Source of the DNA: Micrococcales bacterium
GTDB lineage: Bacteria; Actinomycetota; Actinomycetes; S36-B12; UBA10799
Length of the DNA: 64,000 nucleotides
Direction: 5' to 3'
NCBI GenBank assembly: GCA_016719135.1
Contig: JADKAV010000007.1
Location: 62,001-126,000 of the forward strand
Shown here: positions 44,296 through 53,708 of the stretch, in pieces
How positions within the stretch are numbered: position 1 is the stretch's first letter
Layout: every line of letters begins with the position of its first letter
Translations under genes and position numbers: made by a program
The notes under the pieces: generated by a model
What the model was told of the DNA's origin: nothing
The model's database searches: none
What the model saw: only the letters and a program-made list of their open reading frames with translations

Positions 44296-45408
44296 TCATC
44301 GCCGACCTCCGGCCCGGCGGGCCCGCTCAACGGCCTTCGGCAAGGCGTCCACAGCGGCGAGCACATCCTCGCCCGTGGAGTTCCAGCCCAAGGAGAACCG
44401 CAAGGAGCTGCGGGCCGCCGCCTCGTCGGCGCCCATTGCCATCAGAACGTGACTGGGCTGCGGGATGCCGGCGGTGCAGGCCGAACCCGTCGAGACAGCC
44501 ACATGGGCAGCGTCAAGGAGCATGAGCAGTGCATCACCCGGGCAGCCCGGGAACGAGAAATGCGCGTTGTTGGCCAGTCGCCGAACGGGATCACCGTTGA
44601 GGATCGCGTCCGGGACTGCCTGCCGGATGCCTGTGATCAACTCGTCACGCAATGGCCGGGTGTCCACAGCTGGGGCAGCCAACGCCGCCGCGAAACCGGC
44701 GATGCCAGCGGCGTCCAGGGTTCCGGAGCGCACGTCGCGCTCCTGACCTCCGCCGTGAATCAACGGTTTGACGTCCAGGTTCCGATCGAGCACCAAAGCG
44801 CCGACACCGACCGGACCACCCACCTTGTGCGCCGACAGCGCGACCGACGGCACTGCTGCAACCTCGAACTGCGGGTCGCCCAGAATCTGCACCGCATCGC
44901 TGTGCAACGGGATGCCACGCTGCGCGCACATCTGCGCGATCTCGGCAATCGGTTCTATGGTGCCGACCTCGTTGTTCGCCCACATCACCGCAACCAGTGC
45001 GACCTCGTCGTCGAGCAGCGACGCCAGGGCCACGAGGTCCACCCGACCGTCGGCGTCCACCGGGATTCTTTCCACCAGGAACCCCTCCTGGACCAGGGCG
45101 TCGGCAGGGTCCAGGACTGCATGGTGCTCCACTGCCGAGATCAAGACACGGCGCTTGGAGCCGCTGCGAGCGATGCCCTTGACCGCGAGATTGTCGGCTT
45201 CGGTGCCTCCGGAAGTGAAGACGATGTCCGCGGGTTTGGCCCCGATCAGGTCCGCGATCTGCTCGCGGGACTCCTCGACGGTCCGCCGTGCCTGGCGACC
45301 GGCGTTATGAAGGCTCGAGGGGTTGCCCACCTGCTGCCACTGCCGCTGCATGGCCGCGAGCGCTTCGGGCCGCAATGCGGTAGTGGCTGCATGGTCGAGG
45401 TAGTGCAC
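44296..45408 (-). CDS. cysteine desulfurase (IscS/NifS family)
   Basis: PLP enzyme of 370 residues removing sulfur from cysteine. N-terminus YLDHAATTALRPEAL; PLP lysine in LSAHKVGGPVGVG near residue 194; catalytic cysteine in STGSACTAGIPQPSH near residue 309. Placement directly upstream of mnmA points to tRNA thiolation as a main role. Start is GTG at 45408. Confidence 0.93.
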   Translation of the reverse strand: MHYLDHAATTALRPEALAAMQRQWQQVGNPSSLHNAGRQARRTVEESREQIADLIGAKPADIVFTSGGTEADNLAVKGIARSGSKRRVLISAVEHHAVLDPADALVQEGFLVERIPVDADGRVDLVALASLLDDEVALVAVMWANNEVGTIEPIAEIAQMCAQRGIPLHSDAVQILGDPQFEVAAVPSVALSAHKVGGPVGVGALVLDRNLDVKPLIHGGGQERDVRSGTLDAAGIAGFAAALAAPAVDTRPLRDELITGIRQAVPDAILNGDPVRRLANNAHFSFPGCPGDALLMLLDAAHVAVSTGSACTAGIPQPSHVLMAMGADEAAARSSLRFSLGWNSTGEDVLAAVDALPKAVERARRAGGRR

Positions 45409-45447
45409 CCTGCCTATGGTAGGTGGCCGCCGCGCGACCGCCGTCGG

Positions 45448-47901
45448 CTACTTGACCGGAACTGCCGGAACGTGCCAGATCCGGTCCAGGTAGTCGCGCA
45501 TCGAACGGTCGGAGGAGAAGTAGCCGGAGCGTGCGATGTTGTGCACCACCATCCGACCCCAGAGGGCCGGGTCGTTCCAGGCCTTCTCAACCTCGTCCTG
45601 CACGCCGATGTATGCCGCGAAGTCGGCCAGCACCATGTACGGATCGTGGGCCAGCAGGCTGTCCACCACGTGGCCGTACGTGAATGACTGCCCCTGGGTG
45701 TAGTCCCCGTGGCTGATCGCGTCCAAGGCCCGCCTGAGCACCGGGTCTGTCTCGTAGTACTGGGCCGGCACGTAGCCGGCTGCCTGCTTGGCACTCACCT
45801 CTTCTTCGGTCATTCCGAACAGGAAGAAGTTTTCCTCGCCGACCAGTTCCCGGATCTCCACGTTGGCGCCGTCGAGCGTGCCGACCGTGAGAGCGCCGTT
45901 GAGGGCGAACTTCATGTTTCCGGTACCCGACGCCTCCTTGCCCGCCAACGAGATCTGCTCGGACAGGTCCGCGGCCGGTATCAGGGTTTCGGCCATGGTG
46001 ACGTTGTAGTTGGCAGGGAAGACGATCGACAACTGACCGGCCGCCTTCGGGTCGGCGGCAATCGTGGAACCCACCGCATTGATCAGACCGATGATCTCCT
46101 TGGCCATGGTGTAACCGGGTGCGGCCTTCGCACCGAACAGAACCGTCCGGGGCACGATCTGTTCACCGTCACTGATCCGCTGGTGCAGAACCACCACGTG
46201 CAGCAGTTTCAGCAGTTGCCGCTTGTACTCGTGCAGCCGCTTGACCATCGCGTCGAACATCGTGTCGACGTTGAGGATGGTGCCGTCGCGTTTCTTGAGC
46301 ATCTCGGCGAGCCGGACCTTGTTCTCGCGCTTGATCCGGGTCATGGCATTGACGAAGTCGGCGTCGTCAGCGAACTGATCGAGTTCACGCAGCTTGTCGA
46401 GGTCGGTCACCCAGTCCTGGCCGATCTTGTAGCTGATGAGCGCCGACAGTTCCGGGTTGGCCAACTTCAGGAACCGGCGGGGGGTGACCCCGTTGGTGAC
46501 GTTGGTGAAGCGGTCGGGATACAACTCGGCGAAGTCGGGCAGGACCCGCTCGCGCAGCAGTTTGCTGTGCAGTTCGGCAACCCCGTTGACCTTGCTGCTG
46601 CCCACCGTGGCCAGGTAGGCCATCCGGACGGCCTGTTCGGGGTGCTCCTCGATGATGGACATGCGCCGCACGCGCCAGTCATTGCCCGGGAACGCGTCGG
46701 CCACCTCTTCCAGGAACAGCGAGTTGATGCGGTAGATGATCTCCATGTGCCGGGGCAGCATGCTCTGGATCAGTTCCACCGGCCACACCTCGAGCGCCTC
46801 TGGCAGCAGCGTGTGGCAGGTGTAGGCGAAGCACCGCCGGGTGACGTTCCAGGCCTCGTCCCAGGGCAGGCCGTTCTCGTCCATGAGGACACGCATCAAC
46901 TCCGGGATCGCGATCACCGGGTGGGTGTCGTTGAGCTGGAAAACGACCCGTTCGTGCAGTCGGCGCAGGTCGAAATCTCCGGGCAGGACGTTGTGAATGA
47001 AGTCGTGGATCGACGCCGCGACGAAGAAGTACTGCTGCTGCAGGCGCAAGCGTTTGCCGGCCGGGGTCGAGTCCTCGGGATACAGCACCTTCGAGATCGA
47101 CTCGGCCTCCGTCTGCTGACGCACCGCGGCCTGGAAGTCGCCGGAGTTGAACTCGTTGAGGTCGAGGTTCTCCGCTGCCTCCGCCCGCCACAGCCGCAGG
47201 GTGTTCACCGCATCGGAGCGATACCCGGGGACCATGTAGTTGTACGGCACCGCGAGGACGTTCACCTCTGGGTGCCAGGTGGCCCGGTCCGACCCGTTGG
47301 CGTGATGGGTCACCGTCCCGCCGAATCCCACTTCGACCGACATCTCCGGGTGCGGGAACTCCCAGGGGTTGCCGTGCTTGAGCCACGAGTCAGCGACCTC
47401 GAGCTGTCGTCCCTCTTCGTTGAAGATCTGAGTGAAAATCCCGTATTCGTAGCGGATGCCATAGCCGACTGCAGGGATCTGCATCGTCGCCAGGGAGTCC
47501 AGGAAGCAGGCGGCCAGTCTTCCCAGACCGCCGTTGCCCAGACCTGGTTCGGTCTCGAGATCGCGCAGTTCATCCAAGTCGAGGTCCAGGGACGCAAGCG
47601 CGTGCCTGGCGGTGGCCTGCAGGTTGGTGGCCAGCAGCGCATTGTCCAACTGCCTGCCCAGCAGGTACTCCGCCGACAGGTAGACGACCACCCTCGTGCC
47701 CTTGCGCATCTGGGTGTCGAGGGTCTCGATCCAGCGCGAGATCAGGGCCTGCCGCACGGTGCGTGCCAGTGCCATGTAGAGATCGGTGGGATGAGCCCTG
47801 ACGAAGTCCACGCCCTGTCCGAAACGCAGTTCCTCAGTGAACTCACGGGCGAACCGCTCGGGGTCCTGCAGATCAGGACCGGGACGTTGATTGCGTGTCA
47901 A
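45448..47901 (-). CDS. glgP: glycogen/maltodextrin phosphorylase
   Basis: GT35 enzyme of 817 residues releasing glucose-1-phosphate from alpha-1,4-glucans. The PLP motif EASGTGNMKFALNGALTVGT (lysine near residue 662) and GLGNGGLGRLAACFLDS are intact, as are family landmarks such as YFFVAASIHDF. The TTG at 47901 has GGAGG six bases upstream; it lies inside the end of the SGNH gene, an overlap of 29 bases. It links to the GlgX/GlgE genes at the right end. Confidence 0.95.
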   Translation of the reverse strand: MTRNQRPGPDLQDPERFAREFTEELRFGQGVDFVRAHPTDLYMALARTVRQALISRWIETLDTQMRKGTRVVVYLSAEYLLGRQLDNALLATNLQATARHALASLDLDLDELRDLETEPGLGNGGLGRLAACFLDSLATMQIPAVGYGIRYEYGIFTQIFNEEGRQLEVADSWLKHGNPWEFPHPEMSVEVGFGGTVTHHANGSDRATWHPEVNVLAVPYNYMVPGYRSDAVNTLRLWRAEAAENLDLNEFNSGDFQAAVRQQTEAESISKVLYPEDSTPAGKRLRLQQQYFFVAASIHDFIHNVLPGDFDLRRLHERVVFQLNDTHPVIAIPELMRVLMDENGLPWDEAWNVTRRCFAYTCHTLLPEALEVWPVELIQSMLPRHMEIIYRINSLFLEEVADAFPGNDWRVRRMSIIEEHPEQAVRMAYLATVGSSKVNGVAELHSKLLRERVLPDFAELYPDRFTNVTNGVTPRRFLKLANPELSALISYKIGQDWVTDLDKLRELDQFADDADFVNAMTRIKRENKVRLAEMLKKRDGTILNVDTMFDAMVKRLHEYKRQLLKLLHVVVLHQRISDGEQIVPRTVLFGAKAAPGYTMAKEIIGLINAVGSTIAADPKAAGQLSIVFPANYNVTMAETLIPAADLSEQISLAGKEASGTGNMKFALNGALTVGTLDGANVEIRELVGEENFFLFGMTEEEVSAKQAAGYVPAQYYETDPVLRRALDAISHGDYTQGQSFTYGHVVDSLLAHDPYMVLADFAAYIGVQDEVEKAWNDPALWGRMVVHNIARSGYFSSDRSMRDYLDRIWHVPAVPVK

Positions 47902-48952
47902 GGGAGGCCTCCGTGCGGTTGCGTGGGATCACATCACCATAAACCGTTTCGAGCGCTCGCACCTCTTCACGGGCGGGTGGCGCAGCTCCCGGGTATGTCC
48001 AATGGATGCCGTCACGCTGACGCGCGGTCACCCGCTGGCCGTCGATCATCTCCTCGGTCGCAAACGGTTCGCTCTCGTCGTAGAGGTCGACGTATTGCAC
48101 GCCGGGCACCGCGTCGGCCGCTCGGCTCAGCGCGTCGTTGACATCCGCGTAGGTCGAGTTCCACTGCGGATCACGGGCGGTGGGAGGTCCGGACCAGAAC
48201 ACCCGCTCAACGCCCTCCGACATGATCGCCCTCATAACGACGCGGGCCCGCCGTTCGTACTCGGTTTCCCACTGGGCGGTGCCCGGCACGAGGGTCCGCC
48301 CCTTGACGGTCATGTCATTGCGCTCGTTGCCACCGATGAGCACCACGACCGCATCGGGACGCTCGTCGCGCACCATGGTGCGCGCGCCGGCCTCCCAATT
48401 GAAGAAAGCGGGGTTGGTCAGACCCGTGCCGTTTCGCCAGACGGTCTTGACGTCGACCAGCTTCGAATTCGCCAGTTGCGCAGACATCTGCTGCCCGACA
48501 TACGTGGCCAAGGAATCACCGAGAACGAGCACCTCCAGAGGATCGGCCGGCGTCGGTGGGGTGATCGGCGGCGCGACGTGGGCTGCCACCGGTTCCGGGA
48601 CTTCGGCGATCAGCGCTGCACCGTCAGCATCGTCGGTGGACTGGCCCAGTGCGTGCGCAAAAGCCTGCTGCGGGGTATCCAGCCTGAGCCACCCGGCGAC
48701 GGTGTCGACCGGGGTCCCGATACCGATCATGACGGTGCGGGCCAGTCCGGGACGCATCCCATGTGCGTCACGCACGAAGCCACCGGAATTGAACAGCAGG
48801 GCCACCGCCAACGCGATGACCACCAGCAGCCACAGGTGACCGGCGGGCATCCGGCGGCCCTGGAATCCGTGCATGGCCGGGTGGTAGGAATCCGCCCGAT
48901 TCCGCTTGGGCGGACTGGCCGTCGTGTCGGGGTCGTGGAGGGTGTCTGTCAT
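47873..48952 (-). CDS. membrane-anchored SGNH/GDSL hydrolase
   Basis: Protein of 359 residues: short basic cytoplasmic N-terminus, one membrane helix (about residues 40-58, LWLLVVIALAVALLF), then an extracytoplasmic SGNH domain. Motifs: VLGDSLATYVGQQM, VLIGGNERND and DGIHWTYPG (Ser, Gly-Asn, Asp-His). It follows an MBOAT gene by 8 bases, the arrangement of AlgI/AlgJ- or PatA/PatB-like O-acetylation pairs, so it likely transfers or removes acyl groups on an exported glycan. The ATG is at 48952. Confidence 0.82.
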   Translation of the reverse strand: MTDTLHDPDTTASPPKRNRADSYHPAMHGFQGRRMPAGHLWLLVVIALAVALLFNSGGFVRDAHGMRPGLARTVMIGIGTPVDTVAGWLRLDTPQQAFAHALGQSTDDADGAALIAEVPEPVAAHVAPPITPPTPADPLEVLVLGDSLATYVGQQMSAQLANSKLVDVKTVWRNGTGLTNPAFFNWEAGARTMVRDERPDAVVVLIGGNERNDMTVKGRTLVPGTAQWETEYERRARVVMRAIMSEGVERVFWSGPPTARDPQWNSTYADVNDALSRAADAVPGVQYVDLYDESEPFATEEMIDGQRVTARQRDGIHWTYPGAAPPAREEVRALETVYGDVIPRNRTEASLDTQSTSRS

Positions 48953-48960
48953 CGTCGGCC

Positions 48961-50496
48961 TCAGAACTGGAAGTAGATGAACGGGGCCACACCCTGCTGG
49001 CCGACGAGTGTGTCGATGACGATCAAGAACACCCCGAACGCGATGCCTTGCGCCCAGAAGGGCAGTCGGCTGAACGAGACCGCGATCCGGTCCCACAGCC
49101 GGGGCGGGGTCACCTGGGTGCTGAAGGCGACGACCAACGCGAGCATGACTGCTGGTGTCACCAACGTGACTGCCGTGGTCCATCCGACGACCAGCCGTGA
49201 CAGCACGGTGAAAGCCGTGGCCATATCGGGCGACCGGAAGAACACCCACGCAAGATTGACGAACGCGAACGTGGCAACCCACAGGACGGCCTTCGGGTAA
49301 TGACGTTGGATCGCGGCGTCGATCCGGGGTTTGGGTTTCACCATGACCAACGTCTGGGTCACCTGCGGGTCCTGCTGATCACCAACGGGCGCGGCCGGTC
49401 CATCCCGCAGGTCGATCTCGGGTCCGCCGCGCAGGAGTGTGAGGCGCTGGCTGACCCAGCGTTCGAAGGCCAGACCTGATCCGTGCAGGGCACCCCAGAC
49501 CACGAAGGTCCATGCCGCACCGTGCCACAGCCCGCCCAGGACCATGGTGATCATCAGGTTGATCGTGGTGCGCCGGGGACCCTTACGGCTACCACCGAGC
49601 GGGATGTAGAGGTAGTCGCGAAGCCACCGCGACAGCGTCATGTGCCAGCGGTGCCAGAACTCCTGCAGGCTGGCTGCCCGGTATGGCTGATCGAAGTTCT
49701 GCGGGAACCAGAAGCCCAGCAACATCGCGATCCCGATGGCGATGTCGGTGTACCCGGAGAAGTCGCAGTAGATCTGTGCCGCATAGCCCAGAATCGCCAA
49801 GCCGGTGTCCACGGCGCCGAATGCCTGTGGGCTGCCGAACACCGGGTCGACGAGGTTGACCGCGAGGTAATCGGCCAGCACGACCTTCTTGATGAGTCCC
49901 CCGGCGATGAGGAACAGCGCAGGGGCCACGGGGATGTTGCGGGGACTGCGCGGCGTCGCGAGTTGCGGGATGAATTCCGTAGCCCGCACGATCGGGCCCG
50001 CGACCAGGTGTGGGAAGAAGGACAGATACACCGCGGTGTCGATGGGTTTGGCCAGTGGCGTCTTGCCCCGGTACACGTCCACCACGTAACTGATCGCCTG
50101 GAACGTGAAGAAGGAGATGCCGATCGGCAGGGCGAGTTCCAGCACCTGCTGTTCGCCCTCGAAACCGAACGCGCTCACCAGGCCGTTGACACTTTCGACG
50201 AAGAATCCGAGGTACTTGAACACGCCAAGCAGCGCAAGGTTTCCCACGATCGCGGTGATGAGCACTGCTTTTCGCCCCGGTCCGCGCGCCATCTTGCTGA
50301 TGACGGTCGCCGCCGCCTGGTTCCCGACGATCGACGCGACCAGCAGGAACACCCAACGCCAGTCGGCAGCGGCGTAGAACGCCAGCGAAGCGAAGAAGAT
50401 GAACGGTTTCCAGTACTTCGGCATGGGCATGAGCAGCCATGACGCGAGCAGCACCACGACGAAGAACGCCGCGAACTCGATCGTCGGGAAGACCAC
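48961..50496 (-). CDS. MBOAT-family O-acyltransferase (AlgI-like)
   Basis: About 511 residues with many membrane helices. Conserved motifs: PIGISFFTFQAISYVVD, CDFSGYTDIAIGIA, EFWHRWHMTLSRWLRDYLYI and LGGLWHGAAWTFVVWG, the last carrying the catalytic histidine. It passes acyl groups across the membrane to the partner SGNH protein for polysaccharide O-acylation. The GTG at 50496 (MVFPTIEFAAFF) fits the family N-terminus; a TTG at 50523 adds nine residues. Confidence 0.85.
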   Translation of the reverse strand: MVFPTIEFAAFFVVVLLASWLLMPMPKYWKPFIFFASLAFYAAADWRWVFLLVASIVGNQAAATVISKMARGPGRKAVLITAIVGNLALLGVFKYLGFFVESVNGLVSAFGFEGEQQVLELALPIGISFFTFQAISYVVDVYRGKTPLAKPIDTAVYLSFFPHLVAGPIVRATEFIPQLATPRSPRNIPVAPALFLIAGGLIKKVVLADYLAVNLVDPVFGSPQAFGAVDTGLAILGYAAQIYCDFSGYTDIAIGIAMLLGFWFPQNFDQPYRAASLQEFWHRWHMTLSRWLRDYLYIPLGGSRKGPRRTTINLMITMVLGGLWHGAAWTFVVWGALHGSGLAFERWVSQRLTLLRGGPEIDLRDGPAAPVGDQQDPQVTQTLVMVKPKPRIDAAIQRHYPKAVLWVATFAFVNLAWVFFRSPDMATAFTVLSRLVVGWTTAVTLVTPAVMLALVVAFSTQVTPPRLWDRIAVSFSRLPFWAQGIAFGVFLIVIDTLVGQQGVAPFIYFQF

Positions 50497-50523
50497 GCGA
50501 ACCCCAATGTCCGTCTCTGCCAA

Positions 50524-50698
50524 GGGCCACGCGATGGGGAAGTTGTCGCGTGACTATGGCGAGGCTAACCCGCAGGTCGGACAAACCGGCCCAGGCGCGT
50601 TCGGCGGGTCGCGGGTCAGCCATCGACTCGTTCGTGCACGGCTGCGCTACCACCGTTCTGTCCCGCTACGTACGCGGCGCGACGTAGGTAAAACGGTG
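50524..50698. other. non-coding region upstream of the MBOAT gene
   Basis: No convincing gene. It must hold the promoter of the MBOAT-SGNH-glgP unit, but no clear -35/-10 pair is visible. A short CTACGT/ACGTAG stem lies near 50665-50690. Confidence 0.4.
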
Positions 50699-51199
50699 CT
50701 TCGGACTAGGGGGGAGTCGTCTGGTCGGTGAGGTGTTTGCCGGCCGCGGGCGGTGGTGGTGGTGGCCGCGGCTTTTCTCGAAACGACTGCTGACCAGCGG
50801 TTCGGTCCAGCCTCGCCATCACATGGGGGCCACCGGTCGCACCCTCGGCTCCGCTGCGGCCCCCATCTGATGGGAGAAATGGGACATAAGCCCCAGAGTG
50901 CACGCCGTCGCCATCACATCGGGGCCGCCGAGGGCCTCACCGCCCCCGCCGCGGCCCTCATGTGATGGCGGTGAGCGGTAGATGCTCTGGTGGCAGGGGC
51001 GTCTGCCAGCCATTGGCCACGTGGGGCTGTGACGGGCATGCCGTCAACGACACGACGCTGGCCCACGGTCAGCTGCTGGTCGACGATCCCGAGCGGATCG
51101 GCCCGATCCAGGCGACCGGGATGGACCAGACGCTGTTCAACCGGGAGTACCGCACCCAGCAGTGGGCGACCACGTTCGACTCCCCCCTGAAATCCGAAG
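50699..51199. repeat. dispersed transposon-derived repeat, copy 2, with terminal inverted repeats
   Basis: About 500 bases closely matching 14148-14667. Ends form inverted repeats: left CTTCGGACTAGGGGGGAGTC, right (reverse complement) CTTCGGATTTCAGGGGGGAG. Two internal hairpins at 50816-50873 and 50911-50968 have CCATCACAT arms. The right third encodes an ISL3-like transposase piece. Likely an internally deleted insertion sequence spread as a non-autonomous element. Confidence 0.8.
51031..51192 (+). pseudogene. transposase fragment (ISL3-like) in repeat copy 2
   Basis: Open frame reading DGHAVNDTTLAHGQLLVDDP, ERIGPIQATGMDQTLFNREY and RTQQWATTFDSPL. The DxTLF...R(T/R)QxW pattern resembles the segment around the first acidic residue of ISL3-type transposases. 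It is better preserved than copy 1, but the flanking catalytic parts are missing. Confidence 0.55.
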
Positions 51200-51413
51200 G
51201 GCCGGTAAAACGCAGGCAATGGGCCAGAACCCGGGGCTCTAGCGAGGGCGCTCAATCCTGCTTCTCCTCACAGCTGAGTGTTGCTCTGCCCGAGCACAGG
51301 GCGCAAGAAGGTGGTCACGGAGGGGTTCGCGCCTGCTTGCCATGACTGGGCGGCCGCCCAGCAAGCGGACGCTTCGTTCGTGTGGCCCAAGTCACTGCGT
51401 GTGGATCAAATGC

Positions 51414-51560
51414 GCGGCACGTCCAGGATCATGGAGATGACGTGGAGTTTCGCGGCGCCAGACGGGCGCGACGTTCGACTTCGTCTCCGGAGACGCCGGC
51501 TCGTCATGCCGATGGCGGCGCATCGGAGACCACATCGTCTACGAAGGACCCTGAGCGCGC
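51414..51560 (+). pseudogene. remnant of a small protein gene, frameshifted
   Basis: One frame reads GTSRIMEMTWSFAAPDGR and, one base away, continues as ATFDFVSGDAGSSCRWRRIG then DHIVYEGP. Joined, this resembles a short protein tail of the EMTWxxDGRATF...WRRIGxH type that I have seen in actinobacteria without known function. No start codon or complete gene is recognisable. The remaining bases of 51200-51684 show nothing else. Confidence 0.35.
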
Positions 51561-51684
51561 AGACCAGTGGCTCCACAGACCATCCTGTGCACAACGGCAC
51601 GCCTCACTGGGGCCGGTAGTCGATTTGGAGAGGTGTACGTTGATCGACCGCCTACTCGTCCCGCTCGGTCGGGGCCGCAGACGC

Positions 51685-51721
51685 AAGCAGCCCCACCGCC
51701 GTGTCGACGGTAGGGCTGCTT
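51685..51721 (-). terminator. intrinsic terminator downstream of etfA
   Basis: In the etfA direction AAGCAGCCC and GGGCTGCTT form a 9-base stem extended by ACCG/CGGT after one mismatch, with the loop around GTCGACACGG. It starts 16 bases after the etfA stop and is followed by GCGTCT. Good candidate terminator for etfBA. Confidence 0.7.
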
Positions 51722-51737
51722 TGGTGAAGTTGCTGGA

Positions 51738-52691
51738 CTATCCCTTGCGCTTGCTGATCTCTTCGGACAGCTGCGGCACGACGGCGAACAAGTCGCCCAC
51801 CACGCCGTAGTCGGCGAGCTCGAAGATCGGCGCCTCGGGGTCCTTGTTCACGACCACGATCGTCTTCGAAGTCTGCATCCCAGCGCGGTGCTGGATCGCA
51901 CCGGAGATGCCGTTGGCGATGTACAGCTGCGGAGAGACGGTCTTGCCGGTCTGACCGACCTGGTACTGGTGGGGGTACCAGCCGGCGTCGGTCGCGGCGC
52001 GGGAGGCGCCGACCGCCGCGTCGAGGGAGTCTGCCAGCTTCTCGATCACCTCGAAGCCCTCGGCCCCTCCGACTCCACGGCCACCGGACACGACGACCGC
52101 GGCTTCGGTGAGCTCAGGACGTGCGCCCTTCTCCTGCTCGACTCGGTCGACGATCTTCGCGGACGTCGCCTTCTCGCTGAGTGCGACGGTCACGTCTGCG
52201 CGGTTACCGGCAGCCGGCGCGGCCTCCGGGGCCGCCGAGTTCGGGCGCACCGTGATGATCGGCGTTCCCGTGGTCACCTTCGAGTGCACGATGGTCGAAC
52301 CACCGAAGATGGACTGGGTTGCGACCAAGTCCTCGGAGATCCCAACTGCGTCGGTGATCACACCGCTGTTGATCTTGATCGCCAGCCGTCCGGCAATCTC
52401 CTTGCCCTCGGCAGTGGAGGTGATCAACACCGCGGCCGGCGACTTCTCGGCGACCAGCTGCGCGAGCAATTCGGCCTTGGGAGCAACCACGTGTCCGGTG
52501 AGTTCGGCAGCATCGGCCACGTAGATGTTCTCCGCGCCGTATTCGGCCAGCGTGGCAGCCGCATTGTCGATACCGTCACCGACGAACACCGCTGAGGGCT
52601 GCCCTACCGAACGGGCGAGGGTGAGCAACTCCAGCGCGGTCTTCTTCACCGAGCCGTCGACGTGCTCGACGAGTACCAGGATTTCAGCCAT
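51738..52691 (-). CDS. etfA: electron transfer flavoprotein subunit alpha
   Basis: FAD-binding ETF alpha (FixB), 317 residues. The N-terminal domain starts MAEILVLVEHVDGSVKKTAL; the C-terminal FAD domain has VVSGGRGVGGAEGF and the signature YIANGISGAIQHRAGM. With EtfB it carries electrons from acyl-CoA and other dehydrogenases to the respiratory chain. It begins 12 bases after etfB. Confidence 0.96.
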   Translation of the reverse strand: MAEILVLVEHVDGSVKKTALELLTLARSVGQPSAVFVGDGIDNAAATLAEYGAENIYVADAAELTGHVVAPKAELLAQLVAEKSPAAVLITSTAEGKEIAGRLAIKINSGVITDAVGISEDLVATQSIFGGSTIVHSKVTTGTPIITVRPNSAAPEAAPAAGNRADVTVALSEKATSAKIVDRVEQEKGARPELTEAAVVVSGGRGVGGAEGFEVIEKLADSLDAAVGASRAATDAGWYPHQYQVGQTGKTVSPQLYIANGISGAIQHRAGMQTSKTIVVVNKDPEAPIFELADYGVVGDLFAVVPQLSEEISKRKG

Positions 52692-52703
52692 TTGTCGTTC
52701 TCC

Positions 52704-53486
52704 CTAGATGAACTTCTGCTCGGACAGGTAGTCGGCGATCTTCACGCCGCCGTCACCCTCGTCGGTGACGATGGTCCCGGCCGCACGTGGCGGTGCAGCA
52801 GCGAACTCCGCGACCTCACTCCAGGCGGCACCGAGGCCGACGGCCGCCGACTCGATGCCGGCGTCGGCCACCGTCACGGTCTCGACGGGCTTCTTCTTCG
52901 CCGCCATGATGCCCTTGAACGACGGGTAGCGCGGTTCGTTGATCTTCTCGACCACCGAGATGACCGCAGGTGTGCTGGCCTCGACCACGTCGTAGCCGTA
53001 GTCGGGGAGGCGGTGGATCTTGACCGTACCGTCGCCGGGTGCTTCCACCTTGTTGGCGAAGGTCAGTTGCGGCAGTCCGAGTCGCTCGGCGACCATGGCC
53101 GGAACCACGCTCATACGGGCATCGGTGGACTCCGAACCGAAGATGATCAGGTCGACCCCCCGGTCCCCCAGAACGGTGGCGATGGCCAAAGAGGTGGCCA
53201 CAGCATCCGAACCTGCAAGGGCATCATCGAGAACGTGGATACCCGCATCGGCACCCATGCTCAGCGCCTTGCGAATCGTCTCGGTCGACTGCTCGGGGCC
53301 CATCGACAGGACCGTCACCTCACCACTGGTGGCTTCGGCGATCTTGAGCGCCTCCTCGACGGCGTACTCGTCGAGTTCATTCATGACACCGTCCACCGAG
53401 GCCCGGTCCAGGGTCTTCGTGGCGGGGTCAAGCTTCTTCTCCGACCAGGTGTCGGGCACCTGCTTGACGCAGACGACGATCTTCAT
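52704..53486 (-). CDS. etfB: electron transfer flavoprotein subunit beta
   Basis: ETF beta (FixA), 260 residues, MKIVVCVKQVPDTWSEKKLD. The AMP-binding and recognition regions are present (NELDEYAVEEALKI, SMGPEQSTETIRKALSMGAD, GSESTDARMSVVPAMVAERL). The ATG at 53486 has AAGGAGG 11 bases upstream. Divergent from the methyltransferase of the polysaccharide cluster, sharing about 220 bases of upstream DNA. Confidence 0.96.
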   Translation of the reverse strand: MKIVVCVKQVPDTWSEKKLDPATKTLDRASVDGVMNELDEYAVEEALKIAEATSGEVTVLSMGPEQSTETIRKALSMGADAGIHVLDDALAGSDAVATSLAIATVLGDRGVDLIIFGSESTDARMSVVPAMVAERLGLPQLTFANKVEAPGDGTVKIHRLPDYGYDVVEASTPAVISVVEKINEPRYPSFKGIMAAKKKPVETVTVADAGIESAAVGLGAAWSEVAEFAAAPPRAAGTIVTDEGDGGVKIADYLSEQKFI

Positions 53487-53695
53487 GCGGCGGTCGACCT
53501 CCTTGGGTGGGTTGCCGCGCCAACGCACGGCACTTGACCCTATGTTACTCGCCAGTAGTAACCGTGCCATCGCTGGCCCCACCGTTCGGTCGATGCTCAC
53601 GTGGACGCCGCGAGTGAGGGCGCGAACACGGCCGTGATCACCACGCCTCAAACGCACACTCTGGGCTCGGCACGACCGGCCGAGAAGTCCGCCCG

Positions 53696-53701
53696 TAGCC
53701 T
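53696..53701 (+). promoter_or_regulatory. -10 box of leaderless methyltransferase transcript
   Basis: TAGCCT ends 7 bases before the GTG at 53709. No ribosome-binding site is visible. The -35 position is poorly conserved. Confidence 0.45.
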
Positions 53702-53708
53702 GAACGGT

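Noticed and set aside
50524..51737. Prophage or genomic island
   Set aside because: No integrase, phage genes, attachment-site duplication or tRNA junction; only a degenerate transposon-derived repeat and a gene shred.
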